A stretch of DNA of 64,000 nt from assembly GCF_002216685.1 (NCBI RefSeq), contig NZ_CP022353.1:620001-684000 (forward strand), given 5' to 3'. Made by a program: the position numbers and the translations under genes. Below, piece by piece: positions 29,384 to 38,981 of the stretch (positions are counted from its first letter, which is position 1; every line of letters begins with the position of its first letter). Under the pieces are notes generated by a model that was given only the letters and a program-made list of their open reading frames with translations, searched no databases and was not told the origin of the DNA. This DNA comes from Vibrio tarriae (GTDB taxonomy: Bacteria > Pseudomonadota > Gammaproteobacteria > Enterobacterales > Vibrionaceae).

Positions 29384-29851
29384 ATGAAGATTTATATTAT
29401 GCGTCACGGTGAAGCACAGCAGTTTGCTCCTAGTGATGCACAAAGAGCATTAACCGACAGAGGATGTCATGAATCCGAAGCAGTCGCTCGCGCATGCGTC
29501 AATCAACGGGGCGTGAAGGGCTTCGATCTTGTGTTGGTTAGTCCTTACTTACGTGCTCAACAGACGTGGGAACTGCTCACGGATCATTTCTCCGCCAAAA
29601 GAGTGGAAACTTGCGATGGCATCACGCCCTACGGCCAGTCGGATCGAGTATTTGATTACCTATCGGCCTTGATTGAGGTTGAACAGCTCGAATCCTTGTT
29701 GCTGGTTTCACATTTACCGCTAGTGGGGTATCTGGTATCTGAATTTGTGGCCGATATGATTCCACCCATGTTCCCGACTTCAGGAATGATTTGTATCGAT
29801 TACGACCCCATAGCGCAGAATGGACAGCCTTTGTGGAATGTGCATCCGTAA
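29384..29851 (+). CDS. sixA: Phosphohistidine phosphatase SixA
   Basis: SixA is a small histidine-phosphatase (RHG) enzyme that removes phosphate from phospho-His proteins such as the HPt domain of ArcB or the nitrogen-PTS protein NPr. The 155-residue product has the catalytic MRHGEA motif at residues 6–11, the Arg of SPYLRAQQTWELL, and the second catalytic His in LLLVSHLPLVGYLV. The ATG at 29384 gives the conserved MKIYIMRHGEA; a GTG two codons upstream is in frame but less likely. Confidence 0.92.
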   Translation: MKIYIMRHGEAQQFAPSDAQRALTDRGCHESEAVARACVNQRGVKGFDLVLVSPYLRAQQTWELLTDHFSAKRVETCDGITPYGQSDRVFDYLSALIEVEQLESLLLVSHLPLVGYLVSEFVADMIPPMFPTSGMICIDYDPIAQNGQPLWNVHP

Positions 29852-29880
29852 CCCTATTTCCCATCATTTATCGTGTATAT

Positions 29881-29911
29881 CGAGAGCCTCCTGCGGCTCT
29901 CGTTGTTTTTA
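29881..29911 (+). terminator. Terminator downstream of sixA
   Basis: CGAGAGCC, a 6-nt loop, GGCTCTCG then TTGTTTTT. Confidence 0.85.
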
Positions 29912-29972
29912 AGGCTTTGTTTTTTCAGGCGAGATGCCTTAACTGAGATTGCCATAAAATTGACGTAGGGAA

Positions 29973-29988
29973 TGGACTGAAAATTGCA
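29973..29988 (+). promoter_or_regulatory. Sigma-54 promoter for the flhA operon
   Basis: TGGACTGAAAATTGCA fits the -24/-12 pattern (TGGCAC-N5-TTGCA) with correct GG-to-GC spacing, 195 bp upstream of flhA. V. cholerae middle flagellar genes, including the flhA operon, are known to need sigma-54 and FlrC. Confidence 0.65.
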
Positions 29989-30007
29989 TCAGCGCGATAT
30001 ATGTTTT

Positions 30008-30124
30008 CTACTTGAAGCTGCAGAAGTGTTGGCTACGCTCGTTCACGCATACATAGAGTTTGTCTATGCTATGGAGATGAACTCACATGCTGCCTACCTG
30101 CAACGCCAAGTCGTTTGGGTATAG
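30008..30124 (-). repeat. ERIC element in the flhA leader
   Basis: A 117-bp ERIC-type palindrome: plus-strand CTACTTGAAGCTGCAG at the left, GCCTACCTGCAACGCCAAGT followed by CGTTTGGGTATAG at the right, with an inverted core around ATGCATA/TATGC. It lies between the likely sigma-54 promoter and flhA, so it would be transcribed in the leader. Confidence 0.85.
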
Positions 30125-30182
30125 CATCGCAAAGGCACAACCTTGATGTTCCGATTAACCCTTCAGTGACAGCCAGAAATTT

Positions 30183-32276
30183 ATGAAATTTACACTGCCA
30201 TTTGCGGACAAATTGCCTTCAATTCCACAACGCAGCATACCTGCGATCGGTGCTCCGGTCATGGTATTGGCCGCATTGGCGATGGTTGTCCTCCCAATGC
30301 CAGCCTTTCTGCTCGACTTGTTTTTCACTTTCAACATCGCTCTTTCGTTAGTGGTGCTGCTGGTTACTGTGTATACCCGCAGGCCATTAGATTTTGCGGC
30401 GTTTCCAACGGTACTGCTGATCGCGACTTTGCTGCGTTTGGCACTGAACGTTGCGTCAACGCGAGTCGTTTTGCTGTACGGTCATGAAGGTCCAGGTGCG
30501 GCGGGTAACGTTATCGAAGCGTTTGGTAACGTGGTGATTGGTGGGAACTACGCAGTCGGTTTGGTGGTGTTTCTTATCCTGATGATCATCAACTTTATGG
30601 TGGTGACCAAAGGTGCGGGACGGATTTCCGAAGTGAGCGCTCGCTTTACCTTGGATGCCTTACCCGGGAAACAGATGGCGATTGATGCTGACTTGAACGC
30701 GGGATTGATTGATCAAGAACAAGCGCGTGTGCGCCGCTTTGAAGTGACCAAAGAAGCGGACTTCTACGGCTCGATGGATGGTGCGTCAAAATTTGTGAAG
30801 GGTGATGCGATCGCCGGTATTTTGATTCTTTTTATCAACATCATCGGCGGTCTGAGTATCGGGATGATCCAGTACGATTTGGGCTTCAAAGAAGCGATCG
30901 AAATCTACACCCTACTAACTATTGGTGATGGCTTAGTGGCCCAAATTCCATCACTGCTCTTATCGATTGGCGCTGCGATTATGGTTACGCGTCAAAATAC
31001 CGATGAAGACATGGGGCAGCAGGTTATCTTCCAACTGTTTGATAACCCGAAAGCCCTCACCATTACCGCAGGTATCCTGTTCGTTATGGGGATTGTCCCC
31101 GGGATGCCACATTTTGCATTCCTGTTTTTGGCGCTACTGGCCAGTGGTGCGGCGTATTGGCTGCACCGTAAACAGAAAACCAAGGCCGAGAATAAAAATC
31201 TGCCCGCCAAGAGCGATGTGGAAACCCCGACCCAACGTGAACTGTCATGGGATGATGTACAGCCGGTTGATGTGATTGGGTTGGAAGTGGGTTATCGCTT
31301 GATCCCCCTAGTGGATAAAGATCAAGGTGGCGAGCTGCTTGAACGTGTTAAAGGGGTGCGTAAAAAGCTGTCACAGGACTTTGGTTTCCTTATTCCACCG
31401 GTACATATTCGTGACAACCTAGAATTAACGCCAAATAGTTACCGCATCACCTTGATGGGCGTAGCGGTGGGTGAAGCAGAAATTCGGCCAGATCAAGAGT
31501 TGGCGATTAACCCGGGACAAGTGTACGGCATGATTGACGGTGAGCGTACTCGCGACCCGGCCTTTGGTCTGGATGCGGTATGGATACGGGAAGATCAGCG
31601 TGAGCATGCGCAAGCTTTGGGCTATACCGTAGTCGATTCTTCCACTGTGCTCGCCACTCATCTTAGTCAACTGTTGACCAACAATGCCGCACAGCTGATT
31701 GGCCATGAAGAAGTTCAGAATCTACTGGAAATGCTCTCGCGCTCCGCGCCCAAACTGGTGGAAAACTTTGTACCAGATCAGCTTTCGCTGGGTGCCGTGG
31801 TTAAAGTTCTACAGAACTTACTGCATGAAGCGATCCCGATCCGCGATATTCGCACCATAGTGCAAACCCTTTCGGAATACGCGAGTAAGAGTCAAGAACC
31901 CGACATTTTAACTGCGGCGGTGCGCATCTCACTCAAACGACTGATTGTCCAAGAAATCAATGGGGTAGAGCCTGAATTGCCTGTAATTACCTTAATTCCG
32001 GAGCTGGAACAAATTTTGCATCAAACTATGCAAGCTTCGGGTGGTGAATCAGCAGGTATTGAGCCGGGACTGGCAGAAAGACTGCAAATGGCTCTAAGTC
32101 ACGCCACTCAAGAGCAAGAGTTGAAAGGGGAACCCGCAGTATTGCTGACATCTGGTGTATTGCGTTCAACACTGGCGAAGTTTGTGAAAAACACCATTCC
32201 CAACCTTCGTGTGCTCTCCTATCAGGAGATCCCCGATGAGAAACAAATTCGAATTGTGCAGGCCGTGGGTAATTAA
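30183..32276 (+). CDS. flhA: Flagellar export apparatus protein FlhA
   Basis: FlhA is the main inner-membrane component of the flagellar type III export gate. The 697-residue product has about eight membrane helices in the first 330 residues, including the conserved cytoplasmic block TKGAGRISEVSARFTLDALPGKQM (FHIPEP domain, here split) and FYGSMDGASKFVKGDAIAG, followed by a linker and a large cytoplasmic domain that docks substrates and chaperones. Length fits the family. The ribosome-binding site is weak. It begins the flhA-flhF-flhG-fliA-che operon. Confidence 0.96.
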   Translation: MKFTLPFADKLPSIPQRSIPAIGAPVMVLAALAMVVLPMPAFLLDLFFTFNIALSLVVLLVTVYTRRPLDFAAFPTVLLIATLLRLALNVASTRVVLLYGHEGPGAAGNVIEAFGNVVIGGNYAVGLVVFLILMIINFMVVTKGAGRISEVSARFTLDALPGKQMAIDADLNAGLIDQEQARVRRFEVTKEADFYGSMDGASKFVKGDAIAGILILFINIIGGLSIGMIQYDLGFKEAIEIYTLLTIGDGLVAQIPSLLLSIGAAIMVTRQNTDEDMGQQVIFQLFDNPKALTITAGILFVMGIVPGMPHFAFLFLALLASGAAYWLHRKQKTKAENKNLPAKSDVETPTQRELSWDDVQPVDVIGLEVGYRLIPLVDKDQGGELLERVKGVRKKLSQDFGFLIPPVHIRDNLELTPNSYRITLMGVAVGEAEIRPDQELAINPGQVYGMIDGERTRDPAFGLDAVWIREDQREHAQALGYTVVDSSTVLATHLSQLLTNNAAQLIGHEEVQNLLEMLSRSAPKLVENFVPDQLSLGAVVKVLQNLLHEAIPIRDIRTIVQTLSEYASKSQEPDILTAAVRISLKRLIVQEINGVEPELPVITLIPELEQILHQTMQASGGESAGIEPGLAERLQMALSHATQEQELKGEPAVLLTSGVLRSTLAKFVKNTIPNLRVLSYQEIPDEKQIRIVQAVGN

Positions 32277-32310
32277 TCGTCCGCACGTTTTTTAAAGACG
32301 GAAATCTGCT

Positions 32311-33786
32311 TTGAAAATAAAACGATTTTTTGCCAAAGATATGAAAACTGCGCTGCTTCAGGTCAAAGAAGAGCTGGGCGTAGATGCAGTGATCATGTCG
32401 AATAAAAAAGTCGCGGGTGGGGTCGAAATTGTGGCAGCTGTCGATGGCGAAACCGCGCCAGCACCAGCCAAACGTTACAACTCGCAGCCTAGACATGGTT
32501 ATAACCAAGTCTCGCCCTCGGTCGCTCCGACCAAGAGCAGAGAATTGGTGGATGATCGTGTCAGTTTGCAATCGAGTGCCGACACTGGCCGCTCCATGAC
32601 TCAACGCTTTGCCAATATGCTCAAGCAATACAGCTCGGCAGATGAGCAAGGGCACCGTGCGGAAAACGAAGATTCACTCTCTGCGCTGCTCAAGCGCCAG
32701 TCAGAAAATCGTACACCGCAGCGTAAGCAGAGCAGCGGTGCAGAGCATCAACGCCCTGACTCTGCGCTCGGTAAGTTGCTGCAAGACGATGCCGATACAC
32801 GCCGTAAGCCTAGGCTCGACCCGACTCGTTATGATCGAAAAGTGCCTGAAGAACCCACAGTTGCCGTCAGCGAATTAGAAACGATGCGTGAAGAGATGAC
32901 ATCAATTCGCCGTTTGCTTGAGCATCAAGTTTCTGGATTAATGTGGCAAGAAGTCGAGCGGCGAGAGCCGCTGCGTGCCATGTTGATCAAACGTTTAGAG
33001 CGCATGGGCGTCTCTTTGGAAATGGCTGACCAATTGGCCTGCTATATTCCAGAGGAAACGCCTCCCCCTAAAGCATGGAAAGCACTGTTAGGTTTAGTCT
33101 CCGACCAAATTCCAGTCATCAAACACGACATTCTAAAACGCGGCGGCGTGGTCGCATTGCTTGGGCCTACTGGCGTAGGGAAAACCACAACTGTGGCTAA
33201 ACTGGCCGCCCGTGCTGCGATGGAATACGGCTCTGACAACGTTGCCTTGGTGACGACAGACACTTACCGTATCGGCGCGCACGAACAATTATCGATTTAT
33301 GGCCGAATTATGGGATGTCCTGTAAGAGTTGCTAAAGATTCCAACGAGTTAGCCGATGTAATCTATCAGCTACGTAATCGTCGCCTGATTTTGGTCGATA
33401 CAGCAGGGATGGGGCAGCGAGATGTTCGATTGTCAGAACAGTTGGATACCTTGATGCAAGAGAGCGGAGAAACTATTCACAGCTATCTTGTTTTGCCTGC
33501 CACTGCGCAGCGCAAAGTATTGCAAGAAACCATTGAGCATTTCAGAAGGATACCGCTTTCTGGATGCATTATGACCAAGCTAGACGAATGCTTAAGTTTA
33601 GGCGAATTCGTCAGTGTAGTTGTACAAAATGCGTTGCCGGTCGCTTATATCGCTAACGGGCAGCGAGTGCCCGAAGATATCGTAATCGCGCAACCCAAAT
33701 ACATGGTCGCAAAGGCAAACGAATTGCTAGAGAAGTCGACTGAAGATGAACCTCATTACTGGACCAGTGATTCAGAGAGATTCTAG
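32311..33786 (+). CDS. flhF: Flagellar placement GTPase FlhF
   Basis: FlhF is an SRP-type GTPase that sets the polar site of flagellum assembly in Vibrio. The 491-residue product starts from TTG (MKIKRFFAKDMKTALLQVKEELG); it has a basic, low-complexity B-domain (about 50–180), an N domain, and a G domain with GPTGVGKTTTVAKLAAR near residue 290, the TTDTYRIGAHEQL segment, DTAGMGQRD, and TKLDE. FlhG follows and overlaps nothing but starts 14 bp after the stop. Loss of FlhF is known to misplace or remove the flagellum. Confidence 0.95.
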   Translation: MKIKRFFAKDMKTALLQVKEELGVDAVIMSNKKVAGGVEIVAAVDGETAPAPAKRYNSQPRHGYNQVSPSVAPTKSRELVDDRVSLQSSADTGRSMTQRFANMLKQYSSADEQGHRAENEDSLSALLKRQSENRTPQRKQSSGAEHQRPDSALGKLLQDDADTRRKPRLDPTRYDRKVPEEPTVAVSELETMREEMTSIRRLLEHQVSGLMWQEVERREPLRAMLIKRLERMGVSLEMADQLACYIPEETPPPKAWKALLGLVSDQIPVIKHDILKRGGVVALLGPTGVGKTTTVAKLAARAAMEYGSDNVALVTTDTYRIGAHEQLSIYGRIMGCPVRVAKDSNELADVIYQLRNRRLILVDTAGMGQRDVRLSEQLDTLMQESGETIHSYLVLPATAQRKVLQETIEHFRRIPLSGCIMTKLDECLSLGEFVSVVVQNALPVAYIANGQRVPEDIVIAQPKYMVAKANELLEKSTEDEPHYWTSDSERF

Positions 33787-33799
33787 GCGGCGGACAGGT

Positions 33800-34687
33800 A
33801 TGACAAACAAAATGATATATGACCAAGCAAGCGGCCTACGTCGCTTAACCCAACCTTCAGTAACCAAAGTAATTTCGGTAACAGGGGGCAAAGGTGGTGT
33901 AGGAAAATCGAATGTCACCTTAGGCATGGCAATCTGCATGGCCAAACAGGGCAAAAAAGTCATGGTGCTCGATGCCGACTTAGGCCTTGCAAACGTTGAC
34001 GTAATGCTCGGCATTCGCCCTAAACGTAACCTAGGCCATGTTTTAGCAGGAGAGTGCGAACTTAAAGATGCGATTGTGGAAGGCCCACATGGCATTCGCA
34101 TCATCCCAGCTACGTCAGGAACGCAATCCATGACCGAGCTATCACATGCACAGCATGTGGGACTGATTCGTGCATTTGGCACGTTAGAAGATGAGATGGA
34201 TATTTTGCTCATCGACACTGCGGCAGGCATCTCAGATATGGTGGTGAGCTTCTCACGCGCCGCGCAAGATGTGGTGGTTGTGGTGTGTGATGAACCAACG
34301 TCAATCACCGATGCGTATGCCCTGATCAAGCTCCTGAGCAAAGAACATCAAGTTCAACGATTTAAAATTGTTGCTAATATGGTGAGAAGTTATCGTGAAG
34401 GCCGTGAATTATTTGCTAAATTAACATTAGTGACAGAACGGTTTTTAAATGTGAGCTTAGAACTTGTCGCCTGCATCCCACTCGACGACAATGTGCGCCA
34501 AGCGGTGAAGCGACAAAAAATCGTGGTGGATGCGTATCCACGTTCGCCAGCCGCACTGGCGATTAGCTCACTGGCAAATAAAGCGTTGACTTGGCCGATA
34601 CCGCGAACACCTAGTGGACATTTAGAGTTTTTCGTTGAACGCTTACTTAATCGGTCAGAAACAGTAGGGGAACCTTTCGGTGAATAA
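33800..34687 (+). CDS. flhG: Flagellar number regulator FlhG (FleN), MinD-like ATPase
   Basis: FlhG limits the number of polar flagella. The 295-residue product begins MTNKMIYDQASGLRRL, which contains the DQAxGLR activator helix that stimulates the FlhF GTPase. The deviant Walker A GGKGGVGKSN, switch region DADLGLANVDVMLG and IDTAAGISD are typical of the MinD/ParA group, and a C-terminal amphipathic membrane-targeting region is expected. The chosen ATG at 33800 has AGG upstream; an open frame extending 18 codons back lies over the flhF tail. It overlaps fliA by 8 bp. Confidence 0.95.
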   Translation: MTNKMIYDQASGLRRLTQPSVTKVISVTGGKGGVGKSNVTLGMAICMAKQGKKVMVLDADLGLANVDVMLGIRPKRNLGHVLAGECELKDAIVEGPHGIRIIPATSGTQSMTELSHAQHVGLIRAFGTLEDEMDILLIDTAAGISDMVVSFSRAAQDVVVVVCDEPTSITDAYALIKLLSKEHQVQRFKIVANMVRSYREGRELFAKLTLVTERFLNVSLELVACIPLDDNVRQAVKRQKIVVDAYPRSPAALAISSLANKALTWPIPRTPSGHLEFFVERLLNRSETVGEPFGE

Positions 34688-35414
34688 AGCGCTTACATAC
34701 GATCAATACGGAAATCTTAATAGCCAGCAGCTATTTCTTAAGAAGTACTCTGTATTGGTTAAGCGTATCGCTCATCATTTGATTGGCCGTCTCCCGCCCA
34801 GTGTTCTGATTGAAGACCTTATTCAAGCTGGCATGGTTGGTTTGCTTGAGGCACAAAAAAATTATGATGGAAGTAAAGGCGCGAGCTTTGAAACCTATGC
34901 CGGAATTCGGATTCGTGGGGCTATGCTCGATGATATCCGACGTGGTGACTGGGTTCCGCGATCTGTGCACAAACATAATCGGGAAATCAGTCAAGCGATT
35001 GCAGTGCTCGAAGGAGAACTCAATCGCGATCCAACGGATGCTGAAGTGGCAAAGTTTTTAAACATGTCACTAGAACAGTATCACACAGTGCTGATGGACA
35101 TTAACTGTTCACGCATTGTTGGGATAGAGGATCTCGGTGTTTCTGATGACGCGATTTCCCCGTTTGAAGAGGGGGAAGATAACTCGCCTTTTCACGGTGT
35201 CGCTGAAGAATCTTTCCGTAAAGCACTCGTTGAATCAATAAAATCGCTCCCGGAGCGTGAAGCTTTGGTACTTTCGCTCTATTATGATGAAGAGCTAAAC
35301 TTAAAAGAAATTGGTGAGGTACTTGGAGTTAGTGAATCTCGCGTTAGCCAAATACTCAGCCAATCTATGCAGCGACTAAGAACAAAGTTAAGTTCTTGGA
35401 CTCGGAATGACTAA
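34680..35414 (+). CDS. fliA: Flagellar sigma factor FliA (sigma-28)
   Basis: FliA directs late flagellar genes and is held in check by FlgM. The 244-residue product shows region 2 (LIEDLIQAGMVGLLEAQKNYD, GASFETYAGIRIRGAMLDDI split), region 3 (WVPRSVHKHNREI) and region 4 with LPEREALVLSLYYDEELNLKEIGEVLGVSESRVSQI, the helix-turn-helix. It starts with GTG inside flhG and has the standard length. Its position ahead of cheY links late-gene control with chemotaxis. Confidence 0.96.
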   Translation: MNKALTYDQYGNLNSQQLFLKKYSVLVKRIAHHLIGRLPPSVLIEDLIQAGMVGLLEAQKNYDGSKGASFETYAGIRIRGAMLDDIRRGDWVPRSVHKHNREISQAIAVLEGELNRDPTDAEVAKFLNMSLEQYHTVLMDINCSRIVGIEDLGVSDDAISPFEEGEDNSPFHGVAEESFRKALVESIKSLPEREALVLSLYYDEELNLKEIGEVLGVSESRVSQILSQSMQRLRTKLSSWTRND

Positions 35415-35447
35415 ATATCACTGATCTCAAACTCAGTGGAGGCAATT

Positions 35448-35828
35448 TTGAATAAAAACATGAAGATCCTTATTGTTGATGACTTTTCAACAATGCGCCG
35501 AATCGTTAAAAACCTACTTCGAGATCTGGGGTTCAATAATACGCAGGAAGCGGACGATGGCCTAACGGCATTGCCTATGCTCAAGAAAGGTGATTTTGAC
35601 TTTGTAGTGACAGACTGGAACATGCCCGGCATGCAGGGTATTGATCTGCTTAAAAATATCCGTGCCGACGAAGAGCTGAAGCACCTTCCTGTATTGATGA
35701 TCACGGCAGAAGCCAAACGTGAGCAAATCATTGAAGCCGCTCAAGCTGGCGTGAATGGTTACATCGTAAAACCATTTACCGCTGCTACGCTTAAAGAAAA
35801 ATTAGATAAAATTTTTGAGCGTTTATAA
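35448..35828 (+). CDS. cheY: Chemotaxis response regulator CheY
   Basis: CheY, when phosphorylated, binds the motor switch FliM and changes rotation. The 126-residue receiver domain has the acidic pair VDDFSTMRR, the phospho-acceptor Asp in [10 protein letters not shown], the switch Thr in [10 protein letters not shown], and the Lys in [11 protein letters not shown]. It is close to E. coli CheY over its full length and is the flagellar CheY (CheY3) of V. cholerae. The TTG at 35448 is chosen as start because GGAGG lies five bases upstream; a GTG four codons earlier covers that site. Confidence 0.95.
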   Translation: MNKNMKILIVDDFSTMRRIVKNLLRDLGFNNTQEADDGLTALPMLKKGDFDFVVTDWNMPGMQGIDLLKNIRADEELKHLPVLMITAEAKREQIIEAAQAGVNGYIVKPFTAATLKEKLDKIFERL

Positions 35829-35883
35829 GGCTTTTGCTGCGGCAAAAGGTGCTCTATTCACACGCGCAAAAGGCTGATTCAGG

Positions 35884-36603
35884 ATGATTTCATTAGAACA
35901 GGCTAAAGAACTCGTGCAACTTTTGGAACAGGGACAGCAAGACGAAGCCAATCGTTTCTTCACCTATGTTTACGAGTCTGCCAACAACCCTATGTTTAAA
36001 GAGATAGGGATGCTGACGCGAGATTTACACGAAGCACTGAAAAATTTTCAGATTGATGAACGCTTCAGTGAAATCGCGACAGATGAAATTCCAGACGCAC
36101 GAGAAAGACTGCATTACGTTATACAGAAAACGGAAGTCGCAGCGAATAAAACGATGGATGCAGTGGATCGGTGTATGCCGATAGCCGACAAACTACATGA
36201 AAGCTTGCTGCTGATTCGGCCTGACTGGAATGGCTTGATGAATGGTCGGATTGAACTGATGCATTTCAAGGCTCTTTGTCACCGGATTGATGATTTGCTT
36301 ACGCAAGTAGAAGGTGACAGCAGTGAATTACGTGGTGAATTGACCGAGATTCTGATGGCACAAGACTTTCAGGACTTAACAGGACAAATCATCAAACGCG
36401 TGATTAATCTGGTCAATGAGGTTGAAAAACGTCTAGTTGAAATACTGACGGTTTTTGGCGCAGCGCAAAAAGAACAAAAAGCAGATAAGGCGATAGTGGC
36501 ATCAATAGAACCGGAGGGACCTATTCTCAACCCTCATGAACGAATTGATGCTGTCTCATCTCAAGACGAAGTTGACGATCTGTTATCAAGTCTTGGATTT
36601 TAG
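35884..36603 (+). CDS. cheZ: CheY-P phosphatase CheZ
   Basis: CheZ speeds dephosphorylation of CheY. The 239-residue product is mostly helical (four-helix bundle with its dimer partner). The catalytic segment ILMAQDFQDLTGQIIKRV carries the active Gln, and the C-terminal tail SSQDEVDDLLSSLGF is the CheY-docking peptide. It sits between cheY and cheA. Confidence 0.95.
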   Translation: MISLEQAKELVQLLEQGQQDEANRFFTYVYESANNPMFKEIGMLTRDLHEALKNFQIDERFSEIATDEIPDARERLHYVIQKTEVAANKTMDAVDRCMPIADKLHESLLLIRPDWNGLMNGRIELMHFKALCHRIDDLLTQVEGDSSELRGELTEILMAQDFQDLTGQIIKRVINLVNEVEKRLVEILTVFGAAQKEQKADKAIVASIEPEGPILNPHERIDAVSSQDEVDDLLSSLGF

Positions 36604-36612
36604 GGGTAACGT

Positions 36613-38955
36613 ATGAGCTACGAATTAGACGAAGACATCCTGCAGGACTTTCTGGTAGAAGCCGGCGAAATATTGGAGTTGCTTTCCGAGCAGCTCGTTG
36701 AACTGGAAAACAATCCAGAAGACCGAGATCTGCTGAACGCCATATTCCGTGGTTTTCATACCGTAAAAGGCGGTGCTGGATTCTTGGCTTTATCCGAGCT
36801 GGTTGAAACCTGTCACGGTGCGGAAAACGTGTTCGACATTTTACGTAATGGTCAACGACATGTTTCCCCTAGCTTGATGGATACCATGCTTAAAGCTTTA
36901 GATACGGTTAACGAACAATTTCGTGCGGTGCAAGATCGTGAACCATTGCAACCTGCCGACCCCGAATTACTCGATGAACTGCATCGTCTAAGCAAACCCG
37001 CCTCAGAAAATGAGGATGACACGGCAGAAGCGCATTTTGATGAGCCAGAAGAAGAACTGGTTGAAGAGATCATCGAAGACGTTGTTGAAGAAGTGGCATC
37101 GGAAATTGAGGCTGATGTTGCAGCTACAGCTACAGCATCAAATAGTGTGATCGATAAAGGCTCGATCGACGATATCAACGAAGATGAATTCGAAAAGTTG
37201 CTTGATGAACTGCATGGCAAAGGCAAAGCGCCGGGCGCTCAGTCTCAACAGGCACAAGCTCCTGCACCAGCAAAAGCCGTTCCGTTAACAAGTGCCGACC
37301 TTAGCGGTGACATCACTGATGATGAGTTTGAAAAGCTACTTGATCAATTGCATGGTAAAGGTAAAGGCCCATCGATTGAATCTGCCGCTCCAGCAGCACC
37401 GGTAACACCGCCGGCACCTAAAGCGACTGAGACGCCGAAACCTACGGCTGCAAAATCAGCGCCCGGTGGCGATGATTTAATGACGGATGAAGAGTTCGAA
37501 AAACTGCTCGATGAGCTTCACGGTACGGGTAAAGGTCCGTCTGTAGAAGAACTAGAAATGGCGACTCGTCCAGTGACTCCTAGTCCAGCAATCAGTGAGC
37601 CAAAAGCGTCAGTCGAGGCGAGTGCTCCTGCAGCTAAACCAGCAGCTCCCGCTAAACCAGCGGCGAAGCCTGCTGTGGCTAAAGAGGTACCAGCAAAAGC
37701 TCCGGCTCCTACTGCAATGAAAGATTCTGATGAATCTCGCGAAGTGGCAGCAGTTGGAGGCGCAAAGAAAGCGCAAGCTGAATCAACCGTTCGGGTAGAT
37801 ACTTCAACGCTTGATGTCATCATGAACATGGTCGGTGAGTTAGTGCTGGTGCGTAACCGACTTTTGAGCCTTGGTCTAAATAGCAACGATGAAGAGATGT
37901 CTAAAGCGGTGGCTAACTTAGATGTGGTGACCGCCGATCTGCAAGGCGCAGTAATGAAAACGCGCATGCAACCGATCAAAAAAGTGTTCGGACGTTTCCC
38001 GCGCGTGGTTCGCGATTTGGCTCGTAGCCTGAACAAAGAAATTGATCTTGAGTTGCGGGGTGAAGAGACAGATCTCGATAAAAACCTTGTTGAAGCGCTG
38101 GCCGACCCTTTGATCCACTTGGTTCGAAACTCGGTTGACCATGGTATCGAAATGCCAGATGAGCGCGCAAAAAATGGCAAATCTCGTACGGGTAAAGTGA
38201 TTCTTTCTGCCTCGCAGGAAGGGGATCACATCGAGCTCGCGATTGTCGATGATGGTGCGGGTATGAATCCGGATAAACTGCGCTCGATTGCGGTTAAGCG
38301 TGGCATGATGGATGAAGACGCCGCTTCACGTCTATCGGATAAAGAGTGTTTCAACCTGATCTTTATGCCGGGATTCTCTAGTAAAGAGAAAATTTCTGAC
38401 ATATCAGGTCGTGGTGTAGGGATGGACGTAGTAAAGACTGCCATCAATACTCTCAATGGTTCGATCGATATTGACTCCACGATTGGCAAAGGGACAAAAA
38501 TCACCATCAAAGTGCCTTTGACTCTGGCGATTCTTCCTACCTTGATGGTTGGGGTGGCGGGTCACCCATTCGCTTTGCCGTTGGCAAGTGTGAATGAGAT
38601 TTTCCATCTGGATCTCCGCCGTACCAACGTGGTTGATGGTCAACTGACTATCATAGTGCGCGAAAAATCGATTCCATTGTTCTACTTACAAAACTGGTTA
38701 GCACCGAAGAAAGGCAAAGTGCAACTTCGTCAAGGTCATGGCCATGTGGTGATTGTACAAATCGGTAGCCAGCGCGTTGGCCTTGTTGTGGATACCTTAA
38801 TTGGCCAAGAAGAAGTGGTCATTAAGCCGCTTGATAAATTGCTGCAGGGCACTCCAGGTATGTCTGGTGCGACCATCACTAGTGATGGACATATTGCTCT
38901 GATTTTGGATGTGCCGGATCTGCTCAAGCAGTATGCAGCTGCGTCTCGAATCTGA
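36613..38955 (+). CDS. cheA: Chemotaxis histidine kinase CheA, with triplicated linker motif
   Basis: CheA phosphorylates CheY and CheB in response to chemoreceptors. The 780-residue product has the P1 HPt domain (phospho-His49 in [14 protein letters not shown]), a long Ala/Pro/Glu-rich region (about 135–385), the P3 dimerisation helices ([21 protein letters not shown]), P4 ATPase ([35 protein letters not shown]) and P5 CheW-like domain. I see no folded P2 domain in the linker; instead a peptide of the form (D/E)EFEKLLD(E/Q)LHG occurs three times (about residues 186–207, 232–253 and 287–309). The peptides resemble the CheY-binding tails of CheZ and FliM. This is the flagellar CheA (CheA2 of V. 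cholerae). Confidence 0.95.
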   Translation: MSYELDEDILQDFLVEAGEILELLSEQLVELENNPEDRDLLNAIFRGFHTVKGGAGFLALSELVETCHGAENVFDILRNGQRHVSPSLMDTMLKALDTVNEQFRAVQDREPLQPADPELLDELHRLSKPASENEDDTAEAHFDEPEEELVEEIIEDVVEEVASEIEADVAATATASNSVIDKGSIDDINEDEFEKLLDELHGKGKAPGAQSQQAQAPAPAKAVPLTSADLSGDITDDEFEKLLDQLHGKGKGPSIESAAPAAPVTPPAPKATETPKPTAAKSAPGGDDLMTDEEFEKLLDELHGTGKGPSVEELEMATRPVTPSPAISEPKASVEASAPAAKPAAPAKPAAKPAVAKEVPAKAPAPTAMKDSDESREVAAVGGAKKAQAESTVRVDTSTLDVIMNMVGELVLVRNRLLSLGLNSNDEEMSKAVANLDVVTADLQGAVMKTRMQPIKKVFGRFPRVVRDLARSLNKEIDLELRGEETDLDKNLVEALADPLIHLVRNSVDHGIEMPDERAKNGKSRTGKVILSASQEGDHIELAIVDDGAGMNPDKLRSIAVKRGMMDEDAASRLSDKECFNLIFMPGFSSKEKISDISGRGVGMDVVKTAINTLNGSIDIDSTIGKGTKITIKVPLTLAILPTLMVGVAGHPFALPLASVNEIFHLDLRRTNVVDGQLTIIVREKSIPLFYLQNWLAPKKGKVQLRQGHGHVVIVQIGSQRVGLVVDTLIGQEEVVIKPLDKLLQGTPGMSGATITSDGHIALILDVPDLLKQYAAASRI

Positions 38956-38981
38956 TTCGCTGCTCAACGATAAGGATAAAC

